Positions 25,049-36,004 of a stretch of DNA of 64,000 nucleotides are shown here, piece by piece. The DNA lies in contig OY997590.1 in assembly GCA_963921825.1 (NCBI GenBank), forward strand, positions 58,270,012 through 58,334,011. The letters are read 5' to 3'. Within the stretch, counting starts at the first letter, position 1; every line of letters starts with the position of its first letter. The notes beneath the pieces are model-generated. The model was given only the letters and a program-made list of their open reading frames with translations. It was not told the DNA's origin and made no database searches. The position numbers were made by a program, and so were the translations under genes. Origin of the DNA: Erodium maritimum. Lineage: Eukaryota; Streptophyta; Magnoliopsida; Geraniales; Geraniaceae.

Positions 25049-26736
25049 TGTTGGGTCTCGAGGTAGGGTTGGAGATGAACCAACTCGCAGCGGAAAATCA
25101 ATGAAAACCAAGAGACGATTAAAACCATGAAACAACTAACAAAGAATGGATTCACAAGAGAAAAATTCAGCACTAGTTCTTACCAAAACAAGAACACCGG
25201 TTAACGAATGATTGGCTTGAGTCTCCAAGACGCCTACGTATCCACATGGGAATCAAAGCCACGTAGTTCTTCTCTTTGAGGACTCAAGAACACAAAAATG
25301 GAGGAGGAAACTAGCCAAACCCGAAATGGCCATGGAAGAGGGAGAGAAAATGTGTTTCCTATTCTTGTCTTGTCTTTGTTATGTTGAAAAAAGATGACTT
25401 AAACATAACAAAACCCATACTTGTCCAACTAAAGGCATGGGACAAGTATGGTGTCAAGTAAGGTGTAAATAGGACAAAGTATGGCAAGACAAGATTGGGT
25501 TAGGTGGTGAATCACCAACACCTTAATCCTTGTCTTGCTTACTTAGTACTAATTAATCAAGACTTGATTAATTAGTTCCATGGGCCTTGGTTGCATGGGC
25601 CTTTCATGGGCCTCTTGGAACATGGCCCGTGGCCATTTCCAACGAGGTCCCGTGATTCGCTCATCGCCTCCATGCCTTCCATACCGGAAATGTCCAACAT
25701 TATCCGACGCGATCAATCCCAAGACTCCAAGCCTTGTCTCGATCCGTAAAGTCCTATTCACTTACGGGTGCATGACCCAAAACCCAGTTTTGGTCATGTC
25801 CCGAGACAACTCCCTTTTGCCCATTCTCCATAAATGTGTCAATGAGTTTCATCCTCCGGTGTGACCCTTAGGTTTATGCATGTCAATAGATCAACGTAAA
25901 ATCCCATTTTACTTGATCCTATTTAAGTGGCAACTAACGAGACTTTAGTATTGCCTGACACTACATAACGAATCGACCCTGTCGATTCTAACCTTTCCGT
26001 CGTCCCTGTCATTATCCTTTTATCTCCGATATCCTGATTGAGATAAGGCATAGAGCCGTCATCCTTATTATTCTCAATCACCGTTCCTTGATATGTGAGA
26101 TGACTGAAGATATGATACCCAGTATCATGTGCATGGCCATGCTATTCTTCCAGTCACTCTCGATCAAGCGGCCGAGAACCGATATCTTTCCCATACCTTA
26201 GTATGAGGGATAAATCCCTTAGCCGTCTTTCGTGTCACTCATGTAGCCCGTCCCCAAGCCAATCCTGGCCGTTATGGAAGCCCTGTTACGGACAACGTTA
26301 GGCTCAGGTCAAACTCAGTTGTTGACTACATAGCGATCACAAAGACTCCTTGGTCTAAGGATACATGACAAGCTACAACACTGAATGTGTTCATGACTTA
26401 ATCTATGGCACATATTCAGGGCGGGTCGTCCAATATCATGTCCCACATGATATCTATGATCAGACTCCGGAATCCCATTCCAATGACTAACAGAACGTAA
26501 GCCATAAAGAGCCATCTTTCATACTAGTCGCTTCTAGTGAAGCTTTGTTGACTAGGGACCCATCGAGTGTGATCTATCTCGATCTATGGTTCTATTCGCA
26601 TGGTGGGCATAGATCAGAGCACACATCGATATATTACTCCAACACATAAGTAATATAAAGCCGCTTTAATTTTATTGCTAACGATGATATATACATTTAG
26701 ACATTTAGGATTGAACTACGGGCACTAAGACTAACA
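25049..26736 (-). mobile_element. Solo LTR of a Ty1/copia family, TSD GCCCG
   Basis: 1688 bp. Plus-strand ends are TGTTGGGTCTCGAGG and AAGACTAACA; in the transcription sense (minus) it starts TGTTAGTC and ends CCCAACA. Perfect 5-bp TSD GCCCG at 25044-25048 and 26737-26741. The same LTR appears at 39592-41264, 44658-45931 and, reversed, at 47787-49476. No coding sequence. Its very close match to the 39592 copy suggests recent activity. Confidence 0.95.
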
Positions 26737-26912
26737 GCCCGAACCAACACAGTTCGATTCCTCCTCTGTAATTGAACCTCTAGTCCTGATTTCGATGCTA
26801 GTTGTAGGATTCAGATTTCCACCGATCTTCGTTGATGTAAGTAAGAATCTCGGTCTCTAAGCCATGGGGAAGGAGTTGGCATCATCATTTCAGCACGGTG
26901 TATAGGCTCTAA

Positions 26913-29454
26913 GAGCATATACAGTGTTGAAGTTCATATAAGTAAATCTGAGCACCATACAGAAGAACCCTTCCACAACTTGGCGTACACAATATTGATT
27001 GTATATTTAATATTGTTTTGTTGAATTCGATTGTTATTTGTTTTTTCGATTCGAAATATAAATTAATATTTTTTGTGTGATTAAAGATATTAAATAATTG
27101 TTTGAGAACAATATCACCCTAGTGACTATAACTTTTATAAATTATGAATTCGGTTTGTACAAAATTGAGTTTGATTCATTAGCAACGGAAGGTTTAAACG
27201 CGGTAAAAACGCTGCAATACAGTATTTGTATTGATTCGTGTGGTCCTCAAATAATATGGGCCGGAAGTGATGGTTAGCAATGAAGCCCGTGAGTAAAATG
27301 AGCCCGACGGCAGGCCTGGCCCGTAGTATGATAGGGTTTTAAGAGCAGGAACAACGGGTCGCGCCCGCTCCCCGCCCCGCGCGTGTCGGGAACGCAGGAC
27401 GCTGGCCGGTCCGCTGCAGACGCGATAATTCGCATTCCCGCTCCCCATTTTCGCGCTCCCGCTCCCCGATCTCCCGCTCCCGCTCCCCGATGCCTGGCCG
27501 AGCGCGCTGGACGCGCCCTCGCGCCCTGGCCTGCGCTGGTAGCGCCTGGTGGCGCCACGTGTCCCGACCGTTGGCAACGGTCACTCCAACGGCTATTTTT
27601 TTAATTCAAAAATCAGATAAAATTATCCCTATAAATACCCAACCCCATTTCTCATTTTTGACACACCATTCTCTATTTTCACTCTTTCATTCTCACTTCC
27701 TACTCGTTATTTCTGAAAATGTCCGACGACGAGGTTATGTCCGACGCTGAGTAGATAACGTACGAGGAGCTGGCTCCCCGGATGCCGACGCATGCGGAGA
27801 TGGCAGCCCAACTGCCGACATATGAGGAGATGGCAGCCCGAATGCAGCCAGCTTTGCGACGTTTCTGGCGGATGATGGAGAGGCAGATGCAGGCAGTAAT
27901 GCCAAGGGTCCAGAGGGCCATGCGTGGGGAACCAATGCGCCGAGAGATTAACAGAAATCGTGCGGAAGCCCACATCCAATTGATGGCGAACTATTTTGAC
28001 GAACAACCCCTATATGGCCCTGAAATGTTCAGGCGTCGGTTCCGTATGTGCAGACCACTTTTCCAACGGATTATGAACGCGGTGAAGGCTCAAGACCCTT
28101 ACTTCATTGGATGGAGGCCCGACGCTGCCTCACGGCTGGGCTTATCAACGGAGCAGAAGTGCACCGCCGCTATACAGATGCTTGCGTATGGGTCCTCGAC
28201 CAATTCATTGGACGAAACTCTGCGCATTGGGGTAAGCACCATACTTGAATGTTTACGTAAGTTTTGCAAGGCCGTCATTGAGGTATTCAGAGCTGAGTAT
28301 CAGCGTACACCCACACCGGCTGACATGGACCGCTTACTCCGAGAAGGGTACAACCGAGGGTTTCCCGGAATGACGGGGAGTGTTGACTGTATGCATTGGA
28401 AGTGGAAGAACTGCCCAACCGAAGAGCAGGGAGCCCATGGACGGGGAGGTCACCACGGGGAAAAGACGATTATGCTTGAAGTTGTAGCGTCCCGTGATTT
28501 ATGGATTTGGCATGCATTTTTCGGGATGGCTGGATCGAACAACGACATCAACGTCCTCAACCACATCCACTTATTCCAAGACGCTTACTACGGCCAAGAA
28601 CTTGCTGTTGAGTACTACATCAACGACCATCGATACGACCGACCTTATTACTTGGTGGACGGGATTTACCCAGCATGGGCACGGTTCGTGAAGACTATTC
28701 GGCATCCCTACGAGCTCAAAGAGAAGTTGTTTGCTAGATGCCAAGAAGGTGCTCGGAAAGATATTGAAAGGGCTTTTGGAGTACTTCAAGCAAGGTGGCA
28801 CATCATTTCCCGTCCCGCTCGTACTTGGAGCAAACACACTTTGGCTGATATCATGCACACTTGCATAATTCTACACAACATTATTGTAGAGGATGAGCGC
28901 GACCGGTACGAGTATGGGGAGGAGGAGTTGTTGTGGGCGCAACCTCTAGAAATGCCGAATTGGACACCACCGGAACGATGGCACCACAGACCAGGGCCAT
29001 TGCCATACCAGCAACGAGTGTATGCTCAACAAAGTGTCATAGATCCTGAGATCCACCATCAACTACAACAAGATCTTATGGAGCACTTATGGGATCGCTT
29101 TGGAGCTGGTTTCCATGACGACGAGTAGTCGTTTGTGCTCTTGGAGCTGGTTTGTTTTGGGTTGTATTAAAAGGGGTTGAATAAAATTAGAAGTTCATTG
29201 ATTGTCATTAATTATTGCTTTCCAAAATTGTTTAAATTATGACTAAATTAAACGGTTTCTGATAACGGATTAAATAAAACAGGAAAATATCAAATAATAA
29301 TCCAGTCAGCACTGTTCTGCACTCCCAGGACCTCAAGGTCCTTTCTGTTGCAAAACACCCACTTTTCTGCACTCCCACTCCCTGACTTTTGTCCAGTCAG
29401 CACAAGGTCTGCACTCCCACTCCTTGACCAAGGTTCTTTCTGTTGTGCATGCTC
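26913..29454 (+). mobile_element. PIF/Harbinger DNA transposon, TSD TAA
   Basis: 2542 bp from GAGCATATACAGTG (left) to an inverted GAGCATGCACAACAG (right), flanked by TAA at 26910-26912 and 29455-29457. It carries one transposase gene (27719/27782-29128). The upstream part holds a GC-rich block (27350-27560) with repeats of CGCTCCCGCTCCCCGAT, probably the promoter or leader. I saw no companion Myb-like ORF, which autonomous members usually carry. The last 130 bp repeat TGCACTCCCACTCC.TGAC and TTCTGTTG motifs. Confidence 0.8.
27782..29128 (+). CDS. PIF/Harbinger transposase (DDE nuclease), nearly intact
   Basis: 448 residues from ATG 27782. The likely original start is ATG 27719, in frame, but codon 12 is TAG at 27752-27754, so the annotated protein lacks its first 21 residues. 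N-terminal repeats of TYEE.A.RM/THAEMAAQL precede the nuclease. DDE residues are visible: Asp in GSVDCMHWKWKNCP, Asp in YYLVDGIYPAWARF, Glu in GARKDIERAFGVLQARW. The C-terminal part (LHNIIVEDERD) matches plant Harbinger nucleases, which cut TIRs with a Myb-like partner in the nucleus and target TWA sites. Everything after 27782 is open, so the protein could be produced by downstream initiation. A closely related but decayed copy lies at 22930-24790. Confidence 0.92.
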   Translation: MPTHAEMAAQLPTYEEMAARMQPALRRFWRMMERQMQAVMPRVQRAMRGEPMRREINRNRAEAHIQLMANYFDEQPLYGPEMFRRRFRMCRPLFQRIMNAVKAQDPYFIGWRPDAASRLGLSTEQKCTAAIQMLAYGSSTNSLDETLRIGVSTILECLRKFCKAVIEVFRAEYQRTPTPADMDRLLREGYNRGFPGMTGSVDCMHWKWKNCPTEEQGAHGRGGHHGEKTIMLEVVASRDLWIWHAFFGMAGSNNDINVLNHIHLFQDAYYGQELAVEYYINDHRYDRPYYLVDGIYPAWARFVKTIRHPYELKEKLFARCQEGARKDIERAFGVLQARWHIISRPARTWSKHTLADIMHTCIILHNIIVEDERDRYEYGEEELLWAQPLEMPNWTPPERWHHRPGPLPYQQRVYAQQSVIDPEIHHQLQQDLMEHLWDRFGAGFHDDE

Positions 29455-29457
29455 TAA

Positions 29458-31176
29458 GAAATTGAACCTTCACTTCACTACGCTCTCTGCTTCTTCCACC
29501 CCCAAATCGTCATCCTTTCACAGGACCTGTAAGCACTCTTCTTCGTTCAATCCTCATGCCCTTTTCTGGTTCATATGCATGCACTAACATCATTAAGCAT
29601 TTCGCTAGGTTTTGACTGTTTATTTAAATGTTGTTTCTAATCCTTTGTTTGTTCATCTGGATCAAAGAATTCCCACCAACCAAATTAGATATTCAATAAC
29701 TTGGACCTTTGGGTTAAATGGTTTTAAACTTTGCTTCTTGCAATTTGTAAACAGAGTTTGGTGTTGTATATACAAGGTAAGACATTTTCCCTGTGGATTG
29801 TGCAATATGCTTTGACAAAGCAAGGACGAGAGAGTTTTTTTCATTTCTGAGTGTTGATATTGTCACAACTTTCTGGAGCTCTGTCTTCAGACGCAACACT
29901 TGAATGCATTATATACATAGCCTTCATTGGTATTTCATTTTGCACTTCATTTGGTGGGCACGATCTGATTGCTTATTTATGCATTGAAATGTAAACACGT
30001 GCTATCTTATGCATTAATTATAGCTCGCCGTTGCATCCACAATTGGAATCATATTCTGTGGGTGATTTCATCTCTTGTGTGGGTGTTTCCTTGACTTTAC
30101 ACTATACACTATGAAAAGATAAAAGAAAGGACAGATAAAACCTCTCTATCAGTTCAAATAACCTTTTGTTAAACCTGTTGGATTCATTCTTGTGTCAGGG
30201 CTGGGAGGCAGGCTGTGGTGAGGAATAGGACGGACTCACAAAAGCATATTGATTTCGCCGTTTGGAATCACAAGGCTGGTGGTGGAGACGGTGATGAAAT
30301 TAAACAACGAATATGTTTGTCTTACTTATTAGGTAATTCGGTTGCATTGGAATGTATTTTCGATACAATCATGAAAATATATTTCATCATCATTAATGTC
30401 GAATGTTATTTGAGACGTTAGCGTCTTGTCAGTCAGCTGTGTTGTTTGATTTGTGTAGGAACATATTATTCTCGCATCGCAACTCAACTATCTAATCGTG
30501 AAAGCAAGCACCATTGGAGTTTGATTCGTGGGGATAAATTATGGAAAAGTTGTTATCTGATTCCAATTCTTTTCCTAAAAATAGGTTCCGTACTTGGAAT
30601 TTTTTTACCATCAAGCAACAAGTGGTCGCGTTTTGATTCTCTCTGTTTTTTTCTTTGTCAATCAAAGATATGGAAGAACAAAACCTTTCTGAACCCAATT
30701 CCTGCATGGAAAGTTTCAGCTTGAAAAGATGATTCGAGTCATATTTCAATATAATTTAGTTGATCTCTTCAAAATCAATGGGTGTCTTTGTCGAAGAAAT
30801 GAAGAAGATGGGGACGGAGAGTAGCTATCAAGACAGGCTGTAAAGACTTGTCTCAATCCTCACGATACGAGCTTGGCTTGCAAGTTGGTGTTTTGCCGTT
30901 TCACTCTGTGCTACATGTCGTTTAGCTACATTTTGTGCCTTGTGTTGTTGGTTCCTTGTGCCGTATTCATCTTCCCTTTTTATCGTTTCGGAATTTCCAA
31001 CCATGTATGCCTCTATGATTGCCACTTCTGGACATGGACCATTATCTACACGCTTCTACATATAAAGCATATCGTCCTTTTCCATCTTATTGATGATTTA
31101 AGTTATGAATTTATCGAAATTATTCAATGATTGTAATTGCATTGTATCGTCTGACGCTGATGAACTGACATAATCG
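29458..31176. other. Unassigned sequence right of the Harbinger element
   Basis: No recognisable protein. A pyrimidine-rich stretch at 29470-29540 followed by GACCTGTAAGCAC resembles a plant leader exon with a donor, and AG at 30198 followed by an open stretch (VRNRTDSQKHIDFAVWNHKA) resembles an exon. I cannot name any product. A second copia-free AT-rich part extends to the MULE. Confidence 0.35.
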
Positions 31177-31185
31177 TATTATTAA

Positions 31186-32730
31186 GGGTAAACTTCATCC
31201 CACTACCTTAAAAAAACTTAAATTCCAACCCACTACCCTAACGAAACTTAGTTGCACCTCACTACCCTAACGAAACTTTTAGTTGCACTTTCATACCCGC
31301 CGTTAACTTGACATCCATTTTTGGATGGAAAATTGTAAAAAGTCCAAAATACCCCTCACTAACAACACTCAAATTTTCAACAACATGCCATTGGTTTTCA
31401 AAAATTCTTTTTATTTATTTATTTTATATAAATCAGTTTTTTTATTTTTAAAAATCAGTTTATTATTTTACAAAAATTAGATTTTATTTAAAAAAATAAA
31501 TCTTTTATTTAAAAAACAGATTTTATTTTAAAAAATCAATTTTTAATTCGATTTAATTTTCAAAAAAATCATTTTTTATGTTAAAAAATCATTTTTGTTT
31601 TATAAAATCATTTTTTTAATATCAATTTTTTTAAAAAATATATCAAATTTTATTTTAAAAAATATATCATAATTTAATTTGAAAATTCAGTTTATTACTT
31701 GTTAATCTTTATTTTTATAAAATTACAGAAAAAAATCACTTAAATAACGAATTTCCATTTTTTTATTTTACTTTTATTCAGTTACTTTATTTCTAATTTG
31801 ATTTTAGTTTATTTCTAATTTGTTCAACAGGTTTCATCCGGGTTTTGTTCAAAAACATTCAACAATCAATTCCAGAAACAACTTTGATTCAACAGTTCCA
31901 AATATAATCCAAACATCAATTTTTTTCCAAACCAAAACTTTGTTCCAAATCCAACCCATATACATTTCTGAAATCAAAATCAAACCAAAAACATTGAAGA
32001 ACATCCTATCTTGAATTTGCTGCAATTTGCTCCAACATTGAAGAACAAAATTTCAACTAAATCTAACCTAGAAACTACAAATCGAACTCGAATAATAGAA
32101 TCTCATTGAATAATAACCAGATCTGAAAATCGAAATAGAAGAAGAAGTCTGAAAATATGAAAATCGAAATCTGAAAATCGCAACCGCTATCGGAGCTCAC
32201 GAGCTCGAGCTCCATGCCCCTGTACCCGACGAAGACGCCCCAAATACTCACCCTCTCCAAGCAGAGGACCCAACTCGACCCCCTCTCCTATCGTAGATCT
32301 GAACGCAAACGTGAGATTTGTAGAGCTCGACGGCGCCACCAGCAAGAAGAACCTAAGTATGGAGGCTGCGTGGCTTCACCTGTGAGTTGTGACCTTTATG
32401 GAGCTCGCCGGATCCGGTGTGGCTTCACTTGTAAGTTGTGAGTTGTTGGAGATGAAGAAGAAAATGGAGGCTGCGTGGAAATTAAAACATAAAGGATTAG
32501 GGTTTGGGGTATCAAAGGTAATTTTAGTAGGGGTAGTGTTGACATTTAAAAAAAAATTGGGGTCATGTGCTAGGCACATGACCATTTTCCATCCAAAATG
32601 GATGGAAAGTTAACGGTAGGTACTAAACTGACACTAAAAGTTTCGTTAGGGTAGTGAGGTGCAACAAAGTTTCGTTAGGGTAGTGGGTTGGAATTTAAGT
32701 TTTTTTAGGGTAGTGGGATGAAGTTTACCC
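31186..32730. mobile_element. Non-autonomous MULE, TSD TATTATTAA
   Basis: 1545 bp with long TIRs starting GGGTAAACTTCATCCCACTACC at both ends; internally the TIRs contain repeats of CACTACCCTAACGAAACTT. Perfect 9-bp TSD TATTATTAA at 31177-31185 and 32731-32739. No transposase. The middle (about 31990-32500) is richer in GC than the AT-rich arms, contains a duplicated segment around GGAGGCTGCGTGG, and may be captured gene sequence (Pack-MULE-like). It is related to the element at 52265. Confidence 0.93.
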
Positions 32731-32740
32731 TATTATTAAA

Positions 32741-33272
32741 GAAGATGACTAAAACACAAGTTTTGGGTATGTTTTTGCAATTATTAACCAATATGACTAA
32801 AACACAAGTTTAGGGTATGTTTTTGCAATTACCATAAAGAACACTAAAAGACAAGTTTGGGTATATTTTTGCAATTATCAAACAAGATGATTAAAAGATA
32901 AGTTAAGGGTATGTATTTGCAATTATCAAAGAAGAACACTAAAAGACAAGTTTAGGGTATGTTTTTGCAATTATCAAAGAAGATGACTAAAACACAAGTT
33001 TAAGGTATATTTTTGCAATTATCAAACAAGATGACTAAAACATAAGTGTAGGGTATGTTTTTGCAATTATCAAACAAGATGACACAAGATGACTAAAACA
33101 CAAGTTTAGGGTATGTTTTTGTAATTATCAAGCAAGATGGCTTAAAGATAACTTTAGGGTATGTTTTTGCAATTATCAAACAAGATGACTAAAATATAGG
33201 TTTGGGGTATGTTTTTGAAATTATCAAAGATGAATATTAAAAGATAAGTTTAGGGTGTGATTTTTGTAAGTT
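32741..33272. repeat. 48-bp minisatellite, about 11 copies
   Basis: Consensus core GATGACTAAAACACAAGTTT then AGGGTATGTTTTTGCAATTA and TCAAACAA. Units differ by substitutions and one has an internal duplication of ATGACACAAG. The array starts immediately after the right TSD of the MULE. Non-coding. Confidence 0.92.
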
Positions 33273-33460
33273 ATGTATTAATATGGGCGAAATGGGTATT
33301 CGTGGGTACCCAAATGGGTATTGGGTAGAAATGGGTAAGGCTAAGATGGTTAAATAATGGGTATTAGGCGGATATGGGGATTTAGCAATGACAAATGGGT
33401 AGAAATGGGTATTATGATATTCGCCCATACCCGCCCATATCCGCCCATTTTCCATCTCTA
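33273..33460. repeat. GGGTAT-rich inverted repeat, possible hAT-type MITE
   Basis: Left part ATATGGGCGAAATGGGTATT and right part GCCCATATCCGCCCATTTTC are imperfect inverted repeats, and the interior repeats AATGGGTA. This resembles small hAT-type elements built from TGGG.ATA motifs. No clear TSD was found, so the borders are approximate. Confidence 0.4.
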
Positions 33461-34152
33461 CATGGAGCTCGGCTCCTCAATTCCGTGAAAGAAGAAATCC
33501 AAGTTGTTATTGCATGAATTTTTATTCTATCAATGACGAGTATTGGACTGTCGTGCACACCCAACACCCATGATGACGCTTTAGCCCGAACCCAAATGAT
33601 CACTGCCTAAAGTGTAATCAAATGACATATTTGAAAATATGGATAACTCTAGGGAATTATCAACTTTTTCGGGTTGGTATTTTTATCTTCAAATCGTTGT
33701 AACCTATGATTTGGATCTTATATTTTGTTATACTCAACATCAATATATTCTATACTGATCGTTTTCCCCTTGAAGTTTTAATTAAGTCGTTATTTTGAAA
33801 TAAATATATATCAAGTACAACAAGAAGAGAGAATATGGCTTCTTCGTCATCTCTAGGATACACACCTCCCGGTATTGAATCAACTCCAAGAAAAACCATA
33901 GCTTTGAAGTCGTTGGTGCAAGGCAAGGTGAGTTTAATCGAAAAAGAAAAGGTAACTTTGAACATGAAAGAGTCACAGTCTCAGGGATGGTCTGAAGTAG
34001 GCAACATAAGACTACTGGAAGTGAAGAATGTGTCTTTTGATAAGAATCTAAATCCTCAAAAACATGGAAGAACGAGGTTTGAAGTTTGAATGGGAATCAA
34101 ACCCTTGAAGCATGGTAGTAGACATCAATGTGGAAGATGGGGAAAGGGGACG
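33461..34152 (+). other. Flank with an 84-codon open frame
   Basis: An open frame at 33835-34089 starts MASSSSLGYTPPGIESTPRK and has a plausible coding composition, but I recognise no family. It ends 64 bp before the copia TSD. It could be part of an older retroelement gag-like protein or a gene exon interrupted by the copia insertion; the other side of the insertion (43915 onward) shows no obvious continuation. Low confidence as a gene. Confidence 0.25.
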
Positions 34153-34203
34153 GTAATTGAAAGCTCTCTATAAATATGAATACATAACTAATACAATCTA
34201 ACA

Positions 34204-36004
34204 CGCCCCCGCAGTCGAAGCTCGACATGGAAGGATGCTGAGACTGGAACGGAAGTCCTCAAATAAAGCAGACGGAAGTCCTTTGGTAAATATATCCGTG
34301 AAGTGATAAGAGGATGGTACATGAAGCACACGAACCTGTCCTACATCAACTTTCTCACGTACAAAGTGTAAATCAAGTTCGACATGTTTGGAACGTTGGT
34401 GCTGAACAGGATTACCAGACATGTAGACAGAACTAATATTATCACAAAAAACTATGGTGGCAGTGGATAGAGGACAATGTAATTCGAGCAAGAGATTGCG
34501 AAGCCAACATGAGTCAGCGACAACATTAGCAACCCCATGATATTCAGCCTCAGCACTGAGCGAGAGACAACATGTTGTCGCTTGAATGACCAAGAGATGA
34601 GATTTGAACCAAGAAAGACACAATAACCGAATGTAGAGCGGCGGGTTTCAGGACAACCAGCCCAATCAACATCAGAATAAATTGTGAGCGAGAGTGTAGG
34701 AGAAGGACGAAGGTGAAGACCATAGGAGAGGGTACCCTGTATGTATCGAAGAATACGTTTGAGGGCATGAAAATGAGGTTCTCGAGGATCGTGCATGACA
34801 AGGCAAATTTGTTGAACAACATAAGAAATGTCATGACAAGTGAATGTAAGATACTGAAGGGCACCTTCCAGACTGCGATACAGTGAAGGATCAGAGACCG
34901 GGAGACCAGAGGAGGAGGAGAGCTTGGATTTAGTATCAACTGGAGTTAGACACGGCTTATAGGAGGACATGTGAGCTCGAGCTAGAATTTCCCGAGCGAA
35001 CTTTTCTTGAGAAAGTAGAAGCCCAGAGGAAGTGCGAGTAACATATATGCCGAGGAAATAGTGGAGTGGACCAAGATTGGTCATGGAAAATTCAGAACTC
35101 AGAAGAGAGGTGAGGGAAGATAGAAGGGCGGGGGACAAAGTAGTGAGAATGATATCATCAACATATAAAAGAAGATAGGTCGTGTGAGATTCTCGACGAT
35201 AGATAAATAGATATGTGTTTGCCTGACTATAGACGAAGTCTATGGAAAGAAGGTAGGAAGCGAAACGCTGATACCAGGCCCTAGGGGCCTGTTTAAGGCC
35301 ATAAAGGGCCTTCTTGAGACAACATATATGGTTTGGGAGGGAGGGGTCAGAGAAGTTAGGGGGTTGTTTCATGTAGACAGTCTCACGAATATCGCCATGA
35401 AGGAAGGCATTTTTTACATCAAGCTGATGAATAAGCCACGAGGAAGACAAATAAATGCTAAGGATGGTGCGAATAGTAGCTGGTTTGACCACCGGACTGA
35501 AAGTGTCATCGTAGTCAATGCCGGCTTGTTGCGTGTAACCTTGAGCAACCAAACGAGCTTTGTAACGCTCTAGGGATCCATCAAAATGAAACTTGTGACG
35601 AAAGATCCATTTGGAGCCGACAATATTAACATCCGGAGGGCACGAGACCAAATCCCAAGTGTCATTTGAATGAAGAGTAGAGAGCTCGGACTCCATCGCT
35701 TGCCTCCAGTTGGGGTCATAAAGTGCTTGAGAGGAAGATCGTAAAATGGGGAAGATAGATGAGGTGGAGACATGAGGATCAAGGACACGACGTGAGCGAA
35801 AGACGCCAGCCTGACTGCGAGTAATCATAGGGTGAGAAGGACAGGCCGGAGGGGCAGGTAAGGGAGGTGGGGTGGGAGATGGGTTTGGCGAGGGAGTTGA
35901 AGGAGATTGGGGAAGAGGACAAGGAGGGGGAGAAGACGACGGCGAAAGAGGAGGTGGGACGTCTTGAGAGATCGGAGATGTAGACGGGAAAGAGAAATAA
36001 GGAG
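34204..36004 (-). pseudogene. Copia reverse transcriptase and RNase H
   Basis: After a Pro/Ser-rich linker, the reverse transcriptase shows GSKWIFRHKFHFDGSLERYK, DVKNAFLHGD, LKKALYGLKQAPRAW and the catalytic LLYVDDIILTT. RNase H begins SDVDWAGCPETRRSTFGYC; after a frameshift near 34560 it continues in another frame with SAEAEYHGVANV, FCDNISSVYMS and KHVELDLHFVREKV. The first ten residues of the open frame (36005-36035) come from the end of the inserted LTR, not from the element. Most of the domain is preserved, so the element is not very old. Confidence 0.92.

Noticed and set aside
27194-27584. Minus-strand frames rich in Arg, Gly and Ala (up to 127 codons)
   Set aside because: They lie in the GC-rich leader of the Harbinger element, with simple CGCTCCC repeats and no recognisable domain.
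27700-28006. Minus-strand frames opposite the start of the Harbinger transposase
   Set aside because: Shadow frames of a well-supported plus-strand gene.
34550-34939. 129-codon minus frame and plus frame 35328-35573 within copia RT
   Set aside because: Out-of-frame shadows of the reverse transcriptase reading frame.
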